19,201 nt of DNA from an uncultured Bacillota bacterium. GTDB lineage: Bacteria; Bacillota_I; Bacilli_A; RF39; UBA660. Location of the stretch: positions 1 to 19,201 of the forward strand of contig CAMWQX010000002.1 in assembly GCA_947176475.1 (NCBI GenBank), read 5' to 3'. How positions within the stretch are numbered: the first letter of the stretch is position 1; the number at the start of each line of letters is the position of its first letter. Below, one piece after another: positions 7,623-14,571 of this stretch. The notes below the pieces were generated by a model. The model ran no database searches, was not told where the DNA came from, and saw only the letters and a program-made list of their open reading frames with translations. Position numbers and translations under genes: made by a program.

Positions 7623-9533
7623 ATTTATATAAATTGACTGGCTTCCGTCTAAGAAATAAAATAATGTATTTGATTTTGCATTATATTTTCCCGAAATTGG
7701 ATCCATTGGTACAGCAACAACATCTTCTGGCATTGTATACCAAGTATCTTCCATATCTTTTTCGTAAAATTCCATAGTATCAAGCCAAATATCTTTAATA
7801 GCTTTAGAATAACTCTTAGATACTTTCTCATTTATGTCATTACCAGCCCATACGAGCATTAATCCCTTACTATTATATCCACTAATCCAATAATCATTAT
7901 CCGTAGTTCCACTTTTTAAAGCATATTTTCTACTTAATTTACCATTCAAATAAAGGACAGTCGGACTACTATAATCGACGAATGAATAATTATAAGTATT
8001 ACACATTGTCTCATTTAAAATATAGGTAATACTTGGATCTAAAGCTTGATAAGAACTTTCTTCATGCTCATAAAGTAAATTGCCATTTATATCTTCTACA
8101 CGATTAATAAAGTATAACTCACCTTTAACACCACCACTAGCCAAGGTAGAATAAGCATTAGCATAATCCAACATATTAATCTCACTAGCACCTAAAGCCA
8201 AAGAAGGATTAGCACTTACTTCCTCTTTTAAACCAGCACTATGTAAGACATCAACCAATGTTTGTTCTCCCAAAAATAAATGTGTTTTAACAGCATATAT
8301 ATTATCAGAATAAGACAAAGCAGCTGCCATGGAAATCTCTTTATTTCCATAATGATTACCATAATTGGTCGGACTATATGTTTTATTCTCGGAAAATACA
8401 AAAGTTGTCTCTTCTGATTTGAATGTACTAGATACTGTCATCCCATTGTTTAAAGCGGCGTAATAAAGAAAAGGTTTAATTGTTGAACCAACTTGTCTTT
8501 TAGCTTGAGTTACTCGGTTATATTGACTTTTAGTATAATTCTTTCCTCCCGCTAAAGCCAAAACTTTAAAAGACCCTGGATCGACAACTATACTAGCAAT
8601 CTGGGTATCATCATCAAGGGTATGGTTAACGATAGACTCTTCCATCGTTCTTTGTGTATCCATATCTAAATTAGTATAAATTCTAAGACCTCCCGATTTT
8701 ATTAAACTAGTTGGTATTTTCTTTAATTTATATAATTCCTCAATAACCGCATCTTGATAATACATCAATGTATCTAAATTATTGACGCTTTTCTTTCCAA
8801 ATATAAAGACCCCGTCAAAATCTAAATTACTATAAGTATTATCATCCAATACGCCATTATCATAAAGTGTTTTAGCAACTAAATTAAATCTTTTTCGTGC
8901 CGATTCAATGTTTGCCACTGGGTTATAATTGTTCGGACTTTTAGGAATCCCAGCAAGAATAATTGCCTCTTCCACTGTAATATCACTTATATCCTTATTG
9001 AAATAGTAAAGAGAGGCATTTTTAACCCCATATATTCCATTTCCAAAATAAATTGTATTTAGATAACCCTCAAGAATTTCATCTTTAGTATAATGCGTTT
9101 CTAATCTTATTGTTAAAAAAGCTTCTTCAATTTTTCTTTCCCACGTTTGATCAAACTCTAAAAACAAATTTTTTACATATTGCTGAGAAATACTCGAAGC
9201 TCCAGCCGTTATCTTACCTTTCCGAATATTAGTAAACATTACTTTAGCAATTCTTAAGATATCAAAACCCTTATGCTGATAAAAGTGCTGATCTTCTGTG
9301 GAAATAATATAACTTATCAACTTATCATCGATATTATCCAATTTTACCCATTCAGATCCATTACTACCTTCCATAACTAAATTGTCTTTATTATCATATA
9401 TGTATAGTGAATTAGCACTTTTTATGGATATAGGTTCTGTAAAATAAGCATAAATATATACTCCTGTTACAAATACACATCCCACTATACACATAAAAAA
9501 AGCTAGTTTAAACATAAATTTTAGTACTTTCAT
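7608..9533 (-). CDS. Class A penicillin-binding protein (transglycosylase/transpeptidase)
   Basis: A bifunctional peptidoglycan synthase of the PBP1a type, 641 residues. It has a short cytoplasmic tail, one membrane anchor (about 9-31) and a GT51 glycosyltransferase domain. That domain shows STEDQHFYQHKG with catalytic Glu80, GASSISQQ (111-118), the RKIEE motif and GYLNTIYFGNGIYG. A transpeptidase domain follows with SxxK = STIK (nucleophile Ser350, Lys353), SxN = SDN (409-411) and the third motif KSGTT (540-544), where the usual KTG reads KSG. There is no long C-terminal extension. I chose the ATG at 9533 because GGTGG lies at the right distance and MKVLKF begins a normal N-terminus; a GTG at 9545 would only add MVVS. 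The gene runs against its neighbours and ends directly against parB. Confidence 0.95.
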   Translation of the reverse strand: MKVLKFMFKLAFFMCIVGCVFVTGVYIYAYFTEPISIKSANSLYIYDNKDNLVMEGSNGSEWVKLDNIDDKLISYIISTEDQHFYQHKGFDILRIAKVMFTNIRKGKITAGASSISQQYVKNLFLEFDQTWERKIEEAFLTIRLETHYTKDEILEGYLNTIYFGNGIYGVKNASLYYFNKDISDITVEEAIILAGIPKSPNNYNPVANIESARKRFNLVAKTLYDNGVLDDNTYSNLDFDGVFIFGKKSVNNLDTLMYYQDAVIEELYKLKKIPTSLIKSGGLRIYTNLDMDTQRTMEESIVNHTLDDDTQIASIVVDPGSFKVLALAGGKNYTKSQYNRVTQAKRQVGSTIKPFLYYAALNNGMTVSSTFKSEETTFVFSENKTYSPTNYGNHYGNKEISMAAALSYSDNIYAVKTHLFLGEQTLVDVLHSAGLKEEVSANPSLALGASEINMLDYANAYSTLASGGVKGELYFINRVEDINGNLLYEHEESSYQALDPSITYILNETMCNTYNYSFVDYSSPTVLYLNGKLSRKYALKSGTTDNDYWISGYNSKGLMLVWAGNDINEKVSKSYSKAIKDIWLDTMEFYEKDMEDTWYTMPEDVVAVPMDPISGKYNAKSNTLFYFLDGSQSIYINKKRG

Positions 9534-9568
9534 ACTAACCACCACTAATATATTGGCTTATTTACTGC

Positions 9569-9595
9569 ATTTTATGATAAAATATGCGCAGGTGA
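9569..9595 (+). promoter_or_regulatory. Putative extended -10 promoter for the DUF1934-like gene, with symmetric -10
   Basis: TGA-TAAAAT (9575-9583) is an extended -10 element, and AGGTGA (9590-9595) is the Shine-Dalgarno 4 nt before the ATG at 9600. The -10 lies in a perfect palindrome, ATTTTAT (9569-9575), G, ATAAAAT (9577-9583). It therefore also presents TAAAAT on the minus strand, facing the divergent PBP gene. Only 6 nt separate the -10 and the Shine-Dalgarno. No convincing -35 box is present on either strand. Confidence 0.4.
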
Positions 9596-9599
9596 TACT

Positions 9600-9938
9600 A
9601 TGAATATGCTTAATTTTAAACTTATAACCAATAAAAAGGAAGAGATAAATGAAACTATTAAATATTTTATCAATAATGATAATATAAATTTTAAAATTGG
9701 TAATACTTTATATAAGTACGATTTAATTAACGACATACTCATTAAAACTGATGATAATCTGTCTTTAACTATCGATCCCAACAACAATATAATATATATT
9801 AAACTAATGGAAAACGGACTAGAATTTAGTATGTCTATGGAAAGTTCCAAAATAACCAAAAAAGCAGGAGAAATAACTATTAAATATACGTACATTGGGG
9901 ACGAACTTACAGAAAATGAAATATATCTAAAATATTAG
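9600..9938 (+). CDS. DUF1934/YwiB-like small beta-barrel protein
   Basis: A 112-residue soluble protein of unknown biochemical role. The C-terminal part (roughly residues 70-112) resembles the DUF1934 family typified by B. subtilis YwiB: a strand with LEFSMSMESSKI, then GEITIKYTYIGDELTENEIYLKY-like alternation ending the chain, matching the family pattern of a final Gly-x-Ile-x-Ile-x-Tyr strand plus a last strand. This identification is from remembered family features, so it is moderate. Context supports it: YwiB-type genes sit near rpoE in Bacillus, and rpoE is the next gene here. The protein is shorter than typical members (about 140 residues), mainly at the N-terminus. The ATG at 9600 has AGGTGA upstream. 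It is divergent from the PBP gene. Confidence 0.75.
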   Translation: MNMLNFKLITNKKEEINETIKYFINNDNINFKIGNTLYKYDLINDILIKTDDNLSLTIDPNNNIIYIKLMENGLEFSMSMESSKITKKAGEITIKYTYIGDELTENEIYLKY

Positions 9939-9984
9939 AAAATAATACTAATTTTAATTGAGCATAAAAAATATAAAAAATTTA

Positions 9985-10012
9985 TTGACAACATCATATA
10001 TTATGATAAAAT
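9985..10012 (+). promoter_or_regulatory. Sigma-A promoter P1 of rpoE
   Basis: A consensus TTGACA (9985-9990) is followed after 16 nt by TAAAAT (10007-10012), with TG one base upstream (10004-10005), giving a full -35 plus extended -10. Predicted transcription starts near 10019, leaving a leader of about 73 nt before rpoE. Confidence 0.75.
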
Positions 10013-10029
10013 TAGTATTGTTTTAAGTA

Positions 10030-10065
10030 GTTATGACATTTTTTCATAACATAGCATATAATGTT
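10030..10065 (+). promoter_or_regulatory. rpoE second promoter and dyad elements in the leader
   Basis: ATGACA (10033-10038), an 18-nt spacer and TATAAT (10057-10062) form a second candidate promoter P2. The -35 of P2 lies in an inverted repeat, GTTATGA (10030-10036) and TCATAAC (10044-10050), loop 7 nt. A second short repeat, AACAT (10048-10052) and ATGTT (10061-10065), brackets the -10. These could be a repressor operator or, in the P1 transcript, RNA hairpins. AGGAGG follows at 10077-10082. Confidence 0.5.
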
Positions 10066-10091
10066 GTGAAAATAATAGGAGGTTTAAATTC

Positions 10092-10535
10092 ATGAAAGCT
10101 ATTAAATTAACTGATGAACAACTAGAACAATATTCATACGCAGACGTAGCCAATCTAGTATTAGAGGCAAATGGAAAAAAGATGAAGATTCAAAATCTTT
10201 TTGAAGAGGTAATAAAAATAATGAAATTACCAGAAACTTTCTTCGAAAGTAAAATTGGAGATTTCTTTGGACTTCTATCAACAGATAAGAGATTTATCAT
10301 GTTAGAAAAAGGGTTCTGGGATTTAAGAGTTAACCATACACATAAAATTGTTATTGAAGATGAAGAAGAGGATGAAGATTTAGGTTTAGAAGAAGAAATT
10401 GAAGATATTCCTGAAGATGAAGAAGACGATACAGAAATCAATTTTGATGATGACAAAGTTGATGATGACGATGACGAAGATGACTTAAAAGACCTAGTTA
10501 TCTTAGATGAATCAGAAGAACAAGACATGATGTAG
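10092..10535 (+). CDS. rpoE: DNA-directed RNA polymerase delta subunit
   Basis: Delta is a Gram-positive accessory subunit that improves recycling and specificity of RNA polymerase and affects competition among promoters. The 147-residue product has the expected two parts. The N-terminal winged-helix HARE-HTH domain covers about 1-90 (SYADVANLVLEANGKKMK, FESKIGDFFGLLSTDKRFI, KGFWDLR). The C-terminal tail (about 92-147) is almost entirely Glu and Asp and is presumably disordered and RNA-mimicking. It is a little shorter than the B. subtilis protein (173). A perfect AGGAGG is 9 nt before the ATG. It is followed by prfA after 42 nt without an obvious terminator, so read-through into prfA-prmC is likely. 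Confidence 0.96.
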   Translation: MKAIKLTDEQLEQYSYADVANLVLEANGKKMKIQNLFEEVIKIMKLPETFFESKIGDFFGLLSTDKRFIMLEKGFWDLRVNHTHKIVIEDEEEDEDLGLEEEIEDIPEDEEDDTEINFDDDKVDDDDDEDDLKDLVILDESEEQDMM

Positions 10536-10577
10536 CTATACTTCTTAAACTTAATTCAATAAGAAAGAGGTATTAAT

Positions 10578-11633
10578 ATGATAGAAAGATTAAATATAAT
10601 TGAAACTCGATATAAAGAATTAGAAACGATGTTAGCTAATCCTGATATTTTGAGTGATTATAATAAAATGAAAAGTTTATCTAAAGAGAAGAGTTCTTTA
10701 GAGGAAACTATAAACAAATATAATGAATATAAAAAATTAACTGAGGAAATAGAAGGACTTAAGGAATTAGCTAAAGATCCTGAAATGGGTGAAATGGCAG
10801 CTTTAGAACTTGAAGAAAATCAACAAAAATTAGAAAATCTTAATAAAGAGTTAGAAATCCTTTTAATTCCTAAAGATGAAAATGATGGAAAAGATATCAT
10901 TATGGAAATTCGTGGAGCGGCTGGTGGAGATGAAGCCAATATCTTTGCTGGTGACCTTTATCGTATGTATACAAGGTATGCTGAAAAACAGGGTTGGAAA
11001 ACGGAAATTATCAACCAAGTAGAAGGAACAGCTGGCGGATTTTCGCAAATTGAATTTTCTATAAAAGGAGATAATGTATATTCGAAATTGAAATTCGAAT
11101 CAGGTTCTCACCGTGTACAAAGAGTTCCTGAAACTGAATCTCAAGGAAGAATTCAAACATCAACAGCAACTGTAGCAGTCATGCCAGAAGCTGAAGACTT
11201 AGACTTTGAATTAGATATGAATGAGATACGTATCGATATTACCCGTTCTAGTGGATGTGGTGGACAAGGAGTAAATACTACTGACTCTGCTGTGCGTTTG
11301 ACACATTTACCAACAGGTATTATTGTATATTCACAAACTGAGCGAAGCCAAATTAAAAATAAGGAAATCGCTATTAAAATCATGAAAACGCGACTATATG
11401 ACTTAAAATTGCGTGAAAAAGAAGAGGCAGAAGGTGCTGAAAGACGTAATAAGATTGGTACAGGAGATCGTGCCGAAAAGATAAGAACATATAATTATCC
11501 ACAAAATCGTGTAACTGATCACCGTATTGGTTTTTCCGTAATGAACCTAGATCGTGTAGTAGATGGTGATTTAGAGCCAATTATTGAAGCTCTAATAACA
11601 GAAGATCAAAGAAGAAAATTAGAAAATGAATAA
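10578..11633 (+). CDS. prfA: Peptide chain release factor 1 (RF1)
   Basis: RF1 recognises UAA and UAG in the ribosomal A site and triggers peptidyl-tRNA hydrolysis. The 351-residue product has the helical N-terminal domain and IRGAAGGDEANIFAGDL (about 111-127). The codon-recognition tripeptide PxT is Pro184-Glu185-Thr186 (VPETESQGRIQTS), the RF1 form rather than the RF2 SPF. The catalytic GGQ is at 228-230 in SSGCGGQGVNTTDSAVR. Gln230 is the residue methylated by PrmC, whose gene overlaps this one by 8 nt. The Shine-Dalgarno is AAGAGG. All but one of the stop codons in this window are RF1-type or RF1-compatible (TAA/TAG). Confidence 0.97.
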   Translation: MIERLNIIETRYKELETMLANPDILSDYNKMKSLSKEKSSLEETINKYNEYKKLTEEIEGLKELAKDPEMGEMAALELEENQQKLENLNKELEILLIPKDENDGKDIIMEIRGAAGGDEANIFAGDLYRMYTRYAEKQGWKTEIINQVEGTAGGFSQIEFSIKGDNVYSKLKFESGSHRVQRVPETESQGRIQTSTATVAVMPEAEDLDFELDMNEIRIDITRSSGCGGQGVNTTDSAVRLTHLPTGIIVYSQTERSQIKNKEIAIKIMKTRLYDLKLREKEEAEGAERRNKIGTGDRAEKIRTYNYPQNRVTDHRIGFSVMNLDRVVDGDLEPIIEALITEDQRRKLENE

Positions 11634-12366
11634 ACCAAGTTGTATAAATAAAAATGATTGGGAGTTACTTTGTCAAAAATATAAGGAAAAGAAACTTAAA
11701 AAAATTGCTAGAAAAGTAAGTAAGAATTATCCTGTTCAATACTTAATCGGCAATGTAAGTTTCTATGGTTATGAAGTAATCGTCAACAAGAAAGTCCTAA
11801 TTCCTCGTTTTGAAACAGAAGGATTAGTTGAGCATACACTTGAATATCTAAAAAAATATAATATGGAAGAATCTTCTGTGTTAGATATCGGAACAGGTTC
11901 TGGATGTATCAGTATTGCTTTAAAAAAAGAAATGCCAACCCTTTCGATTACTGCTTTAGATAAATCCTCTAAAGCCTTAAGTGTTGCCAACTTAAATTTT
12001 AAAAAGCATAAATTAGATATAACAACCATTCACAAGAATATGCTTAAATACAGTCCCATTAATAAATATAATTTAATCATATCTAATCCACCATATATTG
12101 CTTATGACGAAATAATTGATCCTAAAACTAAATATGAACCTAAAATGGCTTTATATGCTAAAGATAAAGGATTATATTATTATGAACATATCATCAAGAA
12201 ATCTAAAAACATGTTAGAGGAAAAGAGCATCTTAGCTTTTGAAATCGGTGAAACTCAAGGAAAAGCACTACAAAAAATTGCTAAAGAGACTTATCCTAAG
12301 GCCAAAATCTTAGTTGAAAAGGATTTGGCGTCAAGAGATAGATATTTATTTATCATAAATGTATAA
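11626..12366 (+). CDS. prmC: Release factor glutamine N5-methyltransferase PrmC (HemK)
   Basis: PrmC methylates the glutamine of the GGQ motif in release factors with S-adenosylmethionine, which raises termination efficiency. The 246-residue product shows the substrate-side motif IPRFETE (59-65; the usual second Pro is Phe), the SAM-binding DIGTGSGCI (87-95), an acidic LDKS loop near 111 and the catalytic NPPY (154-157). It is shorter than typical members (about 280), with a reduced N-terminal helical domain. The ATG at 11626 lies inside the last codons of prfA (8-nt overlap), so translation is coupled to its own substrate. A hairpin with a T run follows. Confidence 0.95.
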   Translation: MNKPSCINKNDWELLCQKYKEKKLKKIARKVSKNYPVQYLIGNVSFYGYEVIVNKKVLIPRFETEGLVEHTLEYLKKYNMEESSVLDIGTGSGCISIALKKEMPTLSITALDKSSKALSVANLNFKKHKLDITTIHKNMLKYSPINKYNLIISNPPYIAYDEIIDPKTKYEPKMALYAKDKGLYYYEHIIKKSKNMLEEKSILAFEIGETQGKALQKIAKETYPKAKILVEKDLASRDRYLFIINV

Positions 12367-12375
12367 AATAGAAAT

Positions 12376-12415
12376 AATTACCCCATTACTTAATTAGAAA
12401 GAGGGTAATTTTTTT
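12376..12415 (+). terminator. Hairpin with T run between prmC and spoIIR; sequesters the spoIIR Shine-Dalgarno
   Basis: AATTACCC (12376-12383) pairs perfectly with GGGTAATT (12403-12410) over a 19-nt loop, followed by TTTTT (12411-12415). This reads as an intrinsic terminator for prfA-prmC, although the loop is long. The spoIIR ATG begins at 12416, immediately after the T run. The only Shine-Dalgarno candidate, AAAGAGGG (12398-12405), lies in the loop and 3' arm. If RNA polymerase reads through, the same hairpin would block ribosome access. Confidence 0.6.
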
Positions 12416-12937
12416 ATGAAAAAATTATTAGTAATAGTAGCAATAGTTATGTTAATTATAATAAATAGTAAAAGTGATTCAATAATAATACCAGAAAGTG
12501 CCATTAGATATCGTGTTGTCGCAAGTTCGAATTCGGCAAACGATCAATTAGTAAAAAATAAAATAAGTAAACATATGCAAGAATATTTAATTGATTTAAC
12601 CAAAGATGCTAAATCAAGTGCCAACGCCGAAGAAATTCTAAAGAATAATTATGAAAAAATTAATCAAGAATTAGCATCATTCATCAATACAAACAAAATA
12701 AATACTTCTTATGAAGTTAAAATAGGTCGTAATTACTTTCCTACAAAGAATTATAAAGGAGTAGATTACAGTGCTGGATATTATGAATCAATTGTTATCA
12801 ATCTAGGTCATAAACAAGGAGTAAATTGGTGGTGCGTTATGTATCCACCATTATGCTTAATTGATGAAAAAGAAGATTTAGATGAAGTTGAATATACCAC
12901 TTATGTAAGTGAATTATTAAAAAGTTATAATATATAG
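12416..12937 (+). CDS. spoIIR: Stage II sporulation protein R
   Basis: SpoIIR is the forespore-made secreted signal that activates the SpoIIGA protease in the mother cell, so that pro-sigma-E is processed. The 173-residue product has an N-terminal hydrophobic segment (about 3-17) for export. It has the family motif IPESAIRYRVVASSNSANDQ (about 25-44) and the near-invariant GVNWWCVMYPPLC at 135-147. Length and layout are normal. In Bacillus the gene also lies near prfA-prmC. In known spore formers it is transcribed by sigma-F in the forespore; I could not find a convincing sigma-F promoter upstream (a GTATA at 12361 has no matching GGnnAnA -10 at the right distance). Its presence implies sporulation capacity. 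Confidence 0.95.
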   Translation: MKKLLVIVAIVMLIIINSKSDSIIIPESAIRYRVVASSNSANDQLVKNKISKHMQEYLIDLTKDAKSSANAEEILKNNYEKINQELASFINTNKINTSYEVKIGRNYFPTKNYKGVDYSAGYYESIVINLGHKQGVNWWCVMYPPLCLIDEKEDLDEVEYTTYVSELLKSYNI

Positions 12938-12961
12938 AAATATGATACATTTTGTAAAGGG

Positions 12962-13004
12962 TTGACATAAAATTATTGACTTAACATAATGTTAATTATA
13001 TAGT
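12962..13004 (+). promoter_or_regulatory. Two overlapping sigma-A promoters and a palindrome upstream of murA
   Basis: P1 is TTGACA (12962-12967), 17 nt, CATAAT (12985-12990). P2 is TTGACT (12976-12981), 17 nt, TATAGT (12999-13004). They are offset by 14 bp, so polymerase cannot occupy both at once. A perfect dyad, TTAACAT (12981-12987), A, ATGTTAA (12989-12995), covers the -10 of P1 and the spacer of P2, the position expected of an operator. Confidence 0.7.
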
Positions 13005-13026
13005 AAAAATGTATAAGGATGATATT

Positions 13027-14280
13027 ATGAAAAAGTTAATAATAGAAGGTGGAAGAGAATTATCTGGAAGTGTTCGCATTGGTGGAGCGAAAAATAGCGC
13101 AGTAGCACTAATACCTGCCACTATCCTAACCAAGGGAAAATGTGTCATTAGAAATGTTCCGGATATCAGTGATGTTAACATCCTACTTGATATGATGCGC
13201 GAACTAGGTTCTATCATAACCTTTGAAGACGAAGTTTTAACCATCGATAATAAAAATGTCAAAAATATAGAAATATCCGAAGAATATGCTAGTAAAATAC
13301 GTGCATCTTACTATTTTATGGGCTCTCTATTAGGAAGGTTTCAACATGCTGAAATGTCTTGCCCAGGAGGGTGTGTAATCGGATCTCGTCCTATTGATTT
13401 TCATATTGATGCTTTCAAGCGAATGGGAGCAACTATCCTCGAAAATGGTGGAAATTATAAAATGGATGTTGATAAACTTCAAGGAATAGACATTTTCTTT
13501 GATTTTCCATCTGTTGGTGCAACCATAAATGTCATGTTAGCAGCTGTTTTAGCCAAGGGAAAAACACGTATCATCAATGCCGCCCGTGAACCTGAAATCG
13601 CCAATGTTGCATCTTTCCTAAATTCCATGGGTGCTCGTGTAATGGGAGCAGGTTCTGGAACTATTGAAATAGAAGGTGTCGAAGAATTAGGTAATGGAGA
13701 AGTAGATGTCATACCAGATCGCATTGAGGCTGGAACATACCTAATAATAGGTGCATTATTAGGAAAAGACTTTAAAATAACTGATATCGTCGAAGAACAT
13801 ATTTATTCTTTAATTTCTAAATTAAAAGATGCTGGATGCCAACTATTAGTTGAAGGTGATACTATAACTATTAATAAGACCAAAAATCTAAAAGCAGTCA
13901 ATATAAAAACAACTGTATATCCTGGTTTTCCTACTGATTTAGGGCAACCAATGAGTACCTTTTTAACTCAATGTGAAGGAGAATCCGCCTTTGAAGAGAC
14001 AATCTATGAAAATCGATTGAGACATATTCCTCATCTTAACAATATGGGAGCTGATATCAAAGCTTTTGATAAGACCGCATTAATAAGAGGAAGAACTCCA
14101 TTAGTTGGCCGTAAAGTTAAAGCCACAGACCTTCGTGCTGGAGCTAGTATGCTCGTTGCTGGAATGATTGCCGATGGCACAACAATTGTCTATAATATTG
14201 AACATTTATTAAGAGGATATGAAAAAATTGTTGATAAATTAAATAATGTTGGAGCAAATATCCGTTTAATTGATGAATAA
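13027..14280 (+). CDS. murA: UDP-N-acetylglucosamine 1-carboxyvinyltransferase MurA
   Basis: MurA transfers enolpyruvate from PEP to UDP-GlcNAc, the first committed step of peptidoglycan synthesis, in the cytoplasm. The 417-residue product matches the family length. The N-terminus MKKLIIEGGRELSG and the Lys22-Asn23 pair in GGAKNS are typical. The active-site loop has Cys116 in PGGCVIGSRP, the residue alkylated by fosfomycin in sensitive enzymes. DRIEAGTYLI, TVYPGFPTDLGQP and LRAGASM are further landmarks. I chose the ATG at 13027 because AAGGATG lies upstream and the product then starts like the family; an in-frame ATG at 13009 would add MYKDDI. A neighbourhood of murA, DUF1146 and spoIID is also seen in Bacillus, although here they are separated. 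Confidence 0.97.
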   Translation: MKKLIIEGGRELSGSVRIGGAKNSAVALIPATILTKGKCVIRNVPDISDVNILLDMMRELGSIITFEDEVLTIDNKNVKNIEISEEYASKIRASYYFMGSLLGRFQHAEMSCPGGCVIGSRPIDFHIDAFKRMGATILENGGNYKMDVDKLQGIDIFFDFPSVGATINVMLAAVLAKGKTRIINAAREPEIANVASFLNSMGARVMGAGSGTIEIEGVEELGNGEVDVIPDRIEAGTYLIIGALLGKDFKITDIVEEHIYSLISKLKDAGCQLLVEGDTITINKTKNLKAVNIKTTVYPGFPTDLGQPMSTFLTQCEGESAFEETIYENRLRHIPHLNNMGADIKAFDKTALIRGRTPLVGRKVKATDLRAGASMLVAGMIADGTTIVYNIEHLLRGYEKIVDKLNNVGANIRLIDE

Positions 14281-14283
14281 TTC

Positions 14284-14311
14284 TTGATTTTTACCCTAAA
14301 TATGATATACT
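14284..14311 (+). promoter_or_regulatory. Promoter of rpmE
   Basis: TTGATT (14284-14289), 16 nt, TATACT (14306-14311) with TG at 14303-14304 forms a good extended sigma-A promoter. CTTGATT (14283-14289) and AATCAAG (14312-14318) form an inverted repeat that spans the promoter from the -35 to the start site. This may be chance in AT-rich DNA. Confidence 0.7.
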
Positions 14312-14330
14312 AATCAAGTAATGAATTTCT

Positions 14331-14363
14331 ATAACTTATAGATTAAGTTATGGCGGAAGGAGG
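14331..14363 (+). promoter_or_regulatory. Hairpin leader of rpmE, possible L31 autoregulatory element
   Basis: The roughly 50-nt leader contains a perfect 8-bp stem, ATAACTTA (14331-14338) and TAAGTTAT (14344-14351), loop TAGAT, ending 5 nt before the Shine-Dalgarno AAGGAGG (14357-14363). An alternative shorter hairpin, CTATA and TATAG (14329-14341), overlaps the 5' arm, so two mutually exclusive folds exist. Ribosomal-protein leaders in front of L31 genes have been described in several bacterial groups; I infer a similar role here. Confidence 0.4.
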
Positions 14364-14369
14364 ATTTAG

Positions 14370-14570
14370 ATGAAAAAGAATATACATCCAAATCAAGTTA
14401 TGTGTACTTTTAAATGTGCTTGTGGAGCAACATTTAAAGCTAAAAGTAACAAGGAAGAACAAATGGTTGAAGTTTGCAGCGAATGCCATCCATTCTATAC
14501 TGGTGCCCAAGGTAATCGTAAAAAAACTGGTAATGTTGAAAAATTCAATAAAAAATATAATCTTGATTAA
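14370..14570 (+). CDS. rpmE: 50S ribosomal protein L31, zinc-binding (C+) form
   Basis: L31 bridges the large and small ribosomal subunits. The 66-residue product begins MKKNIHPNQ and holds the zinc ribbon cysteines Cys16 and Cys18 (CAC) and Cys36 and Cys39 (CSEC), followed by HPFYTGAQ. It is therefore the zinc-containing RpmE rather than the zinc-free YtiA-type paralog. The Shine-Dalgarno AAGGAGG is perfect. A terminator follows directly. Confidence 0.97.
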   Translation: MKKNIHPNQVMCTFKCACGATFKAKSNKEEQMVEVCSECHPFYTGAQGNRKKTGNVEKFNKKYNLD

Positions 14571-14571
14571 T

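Noticed and set aside
9534..9545. GTG start adding four residues to the PBP
   Set aside because: The bases form the GGTGG Shine-Dalgarno of the ATG at 9533.
9934..9952. ATTAG/CTAAT hairpin after the DUF1934-like gene as a terminator
   Set aside because: The stem is only 5 bp and AT-rich, with a 9-nt loop and a short T run; too weak to call.
10190..10528. Serine-rich open frame on the minus strand of rpoE
   Set aside because: It is the antisense of the Glu/Asp-codon tail of delta, has no ribosome site and no family likeness.
12361..12390. GTATA as a sigma-F -35 for spoIIR
   Set aside because: No GGnnAnA-type -10 lies at about 15 nt; the bases there are CCCCATTACT.
13009..13026. ATG at 13009 as murA start
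   Set aside because: It would place the Shine-Dalgarno AAGGATG inside the coding region and add residues absent from the MurA family.
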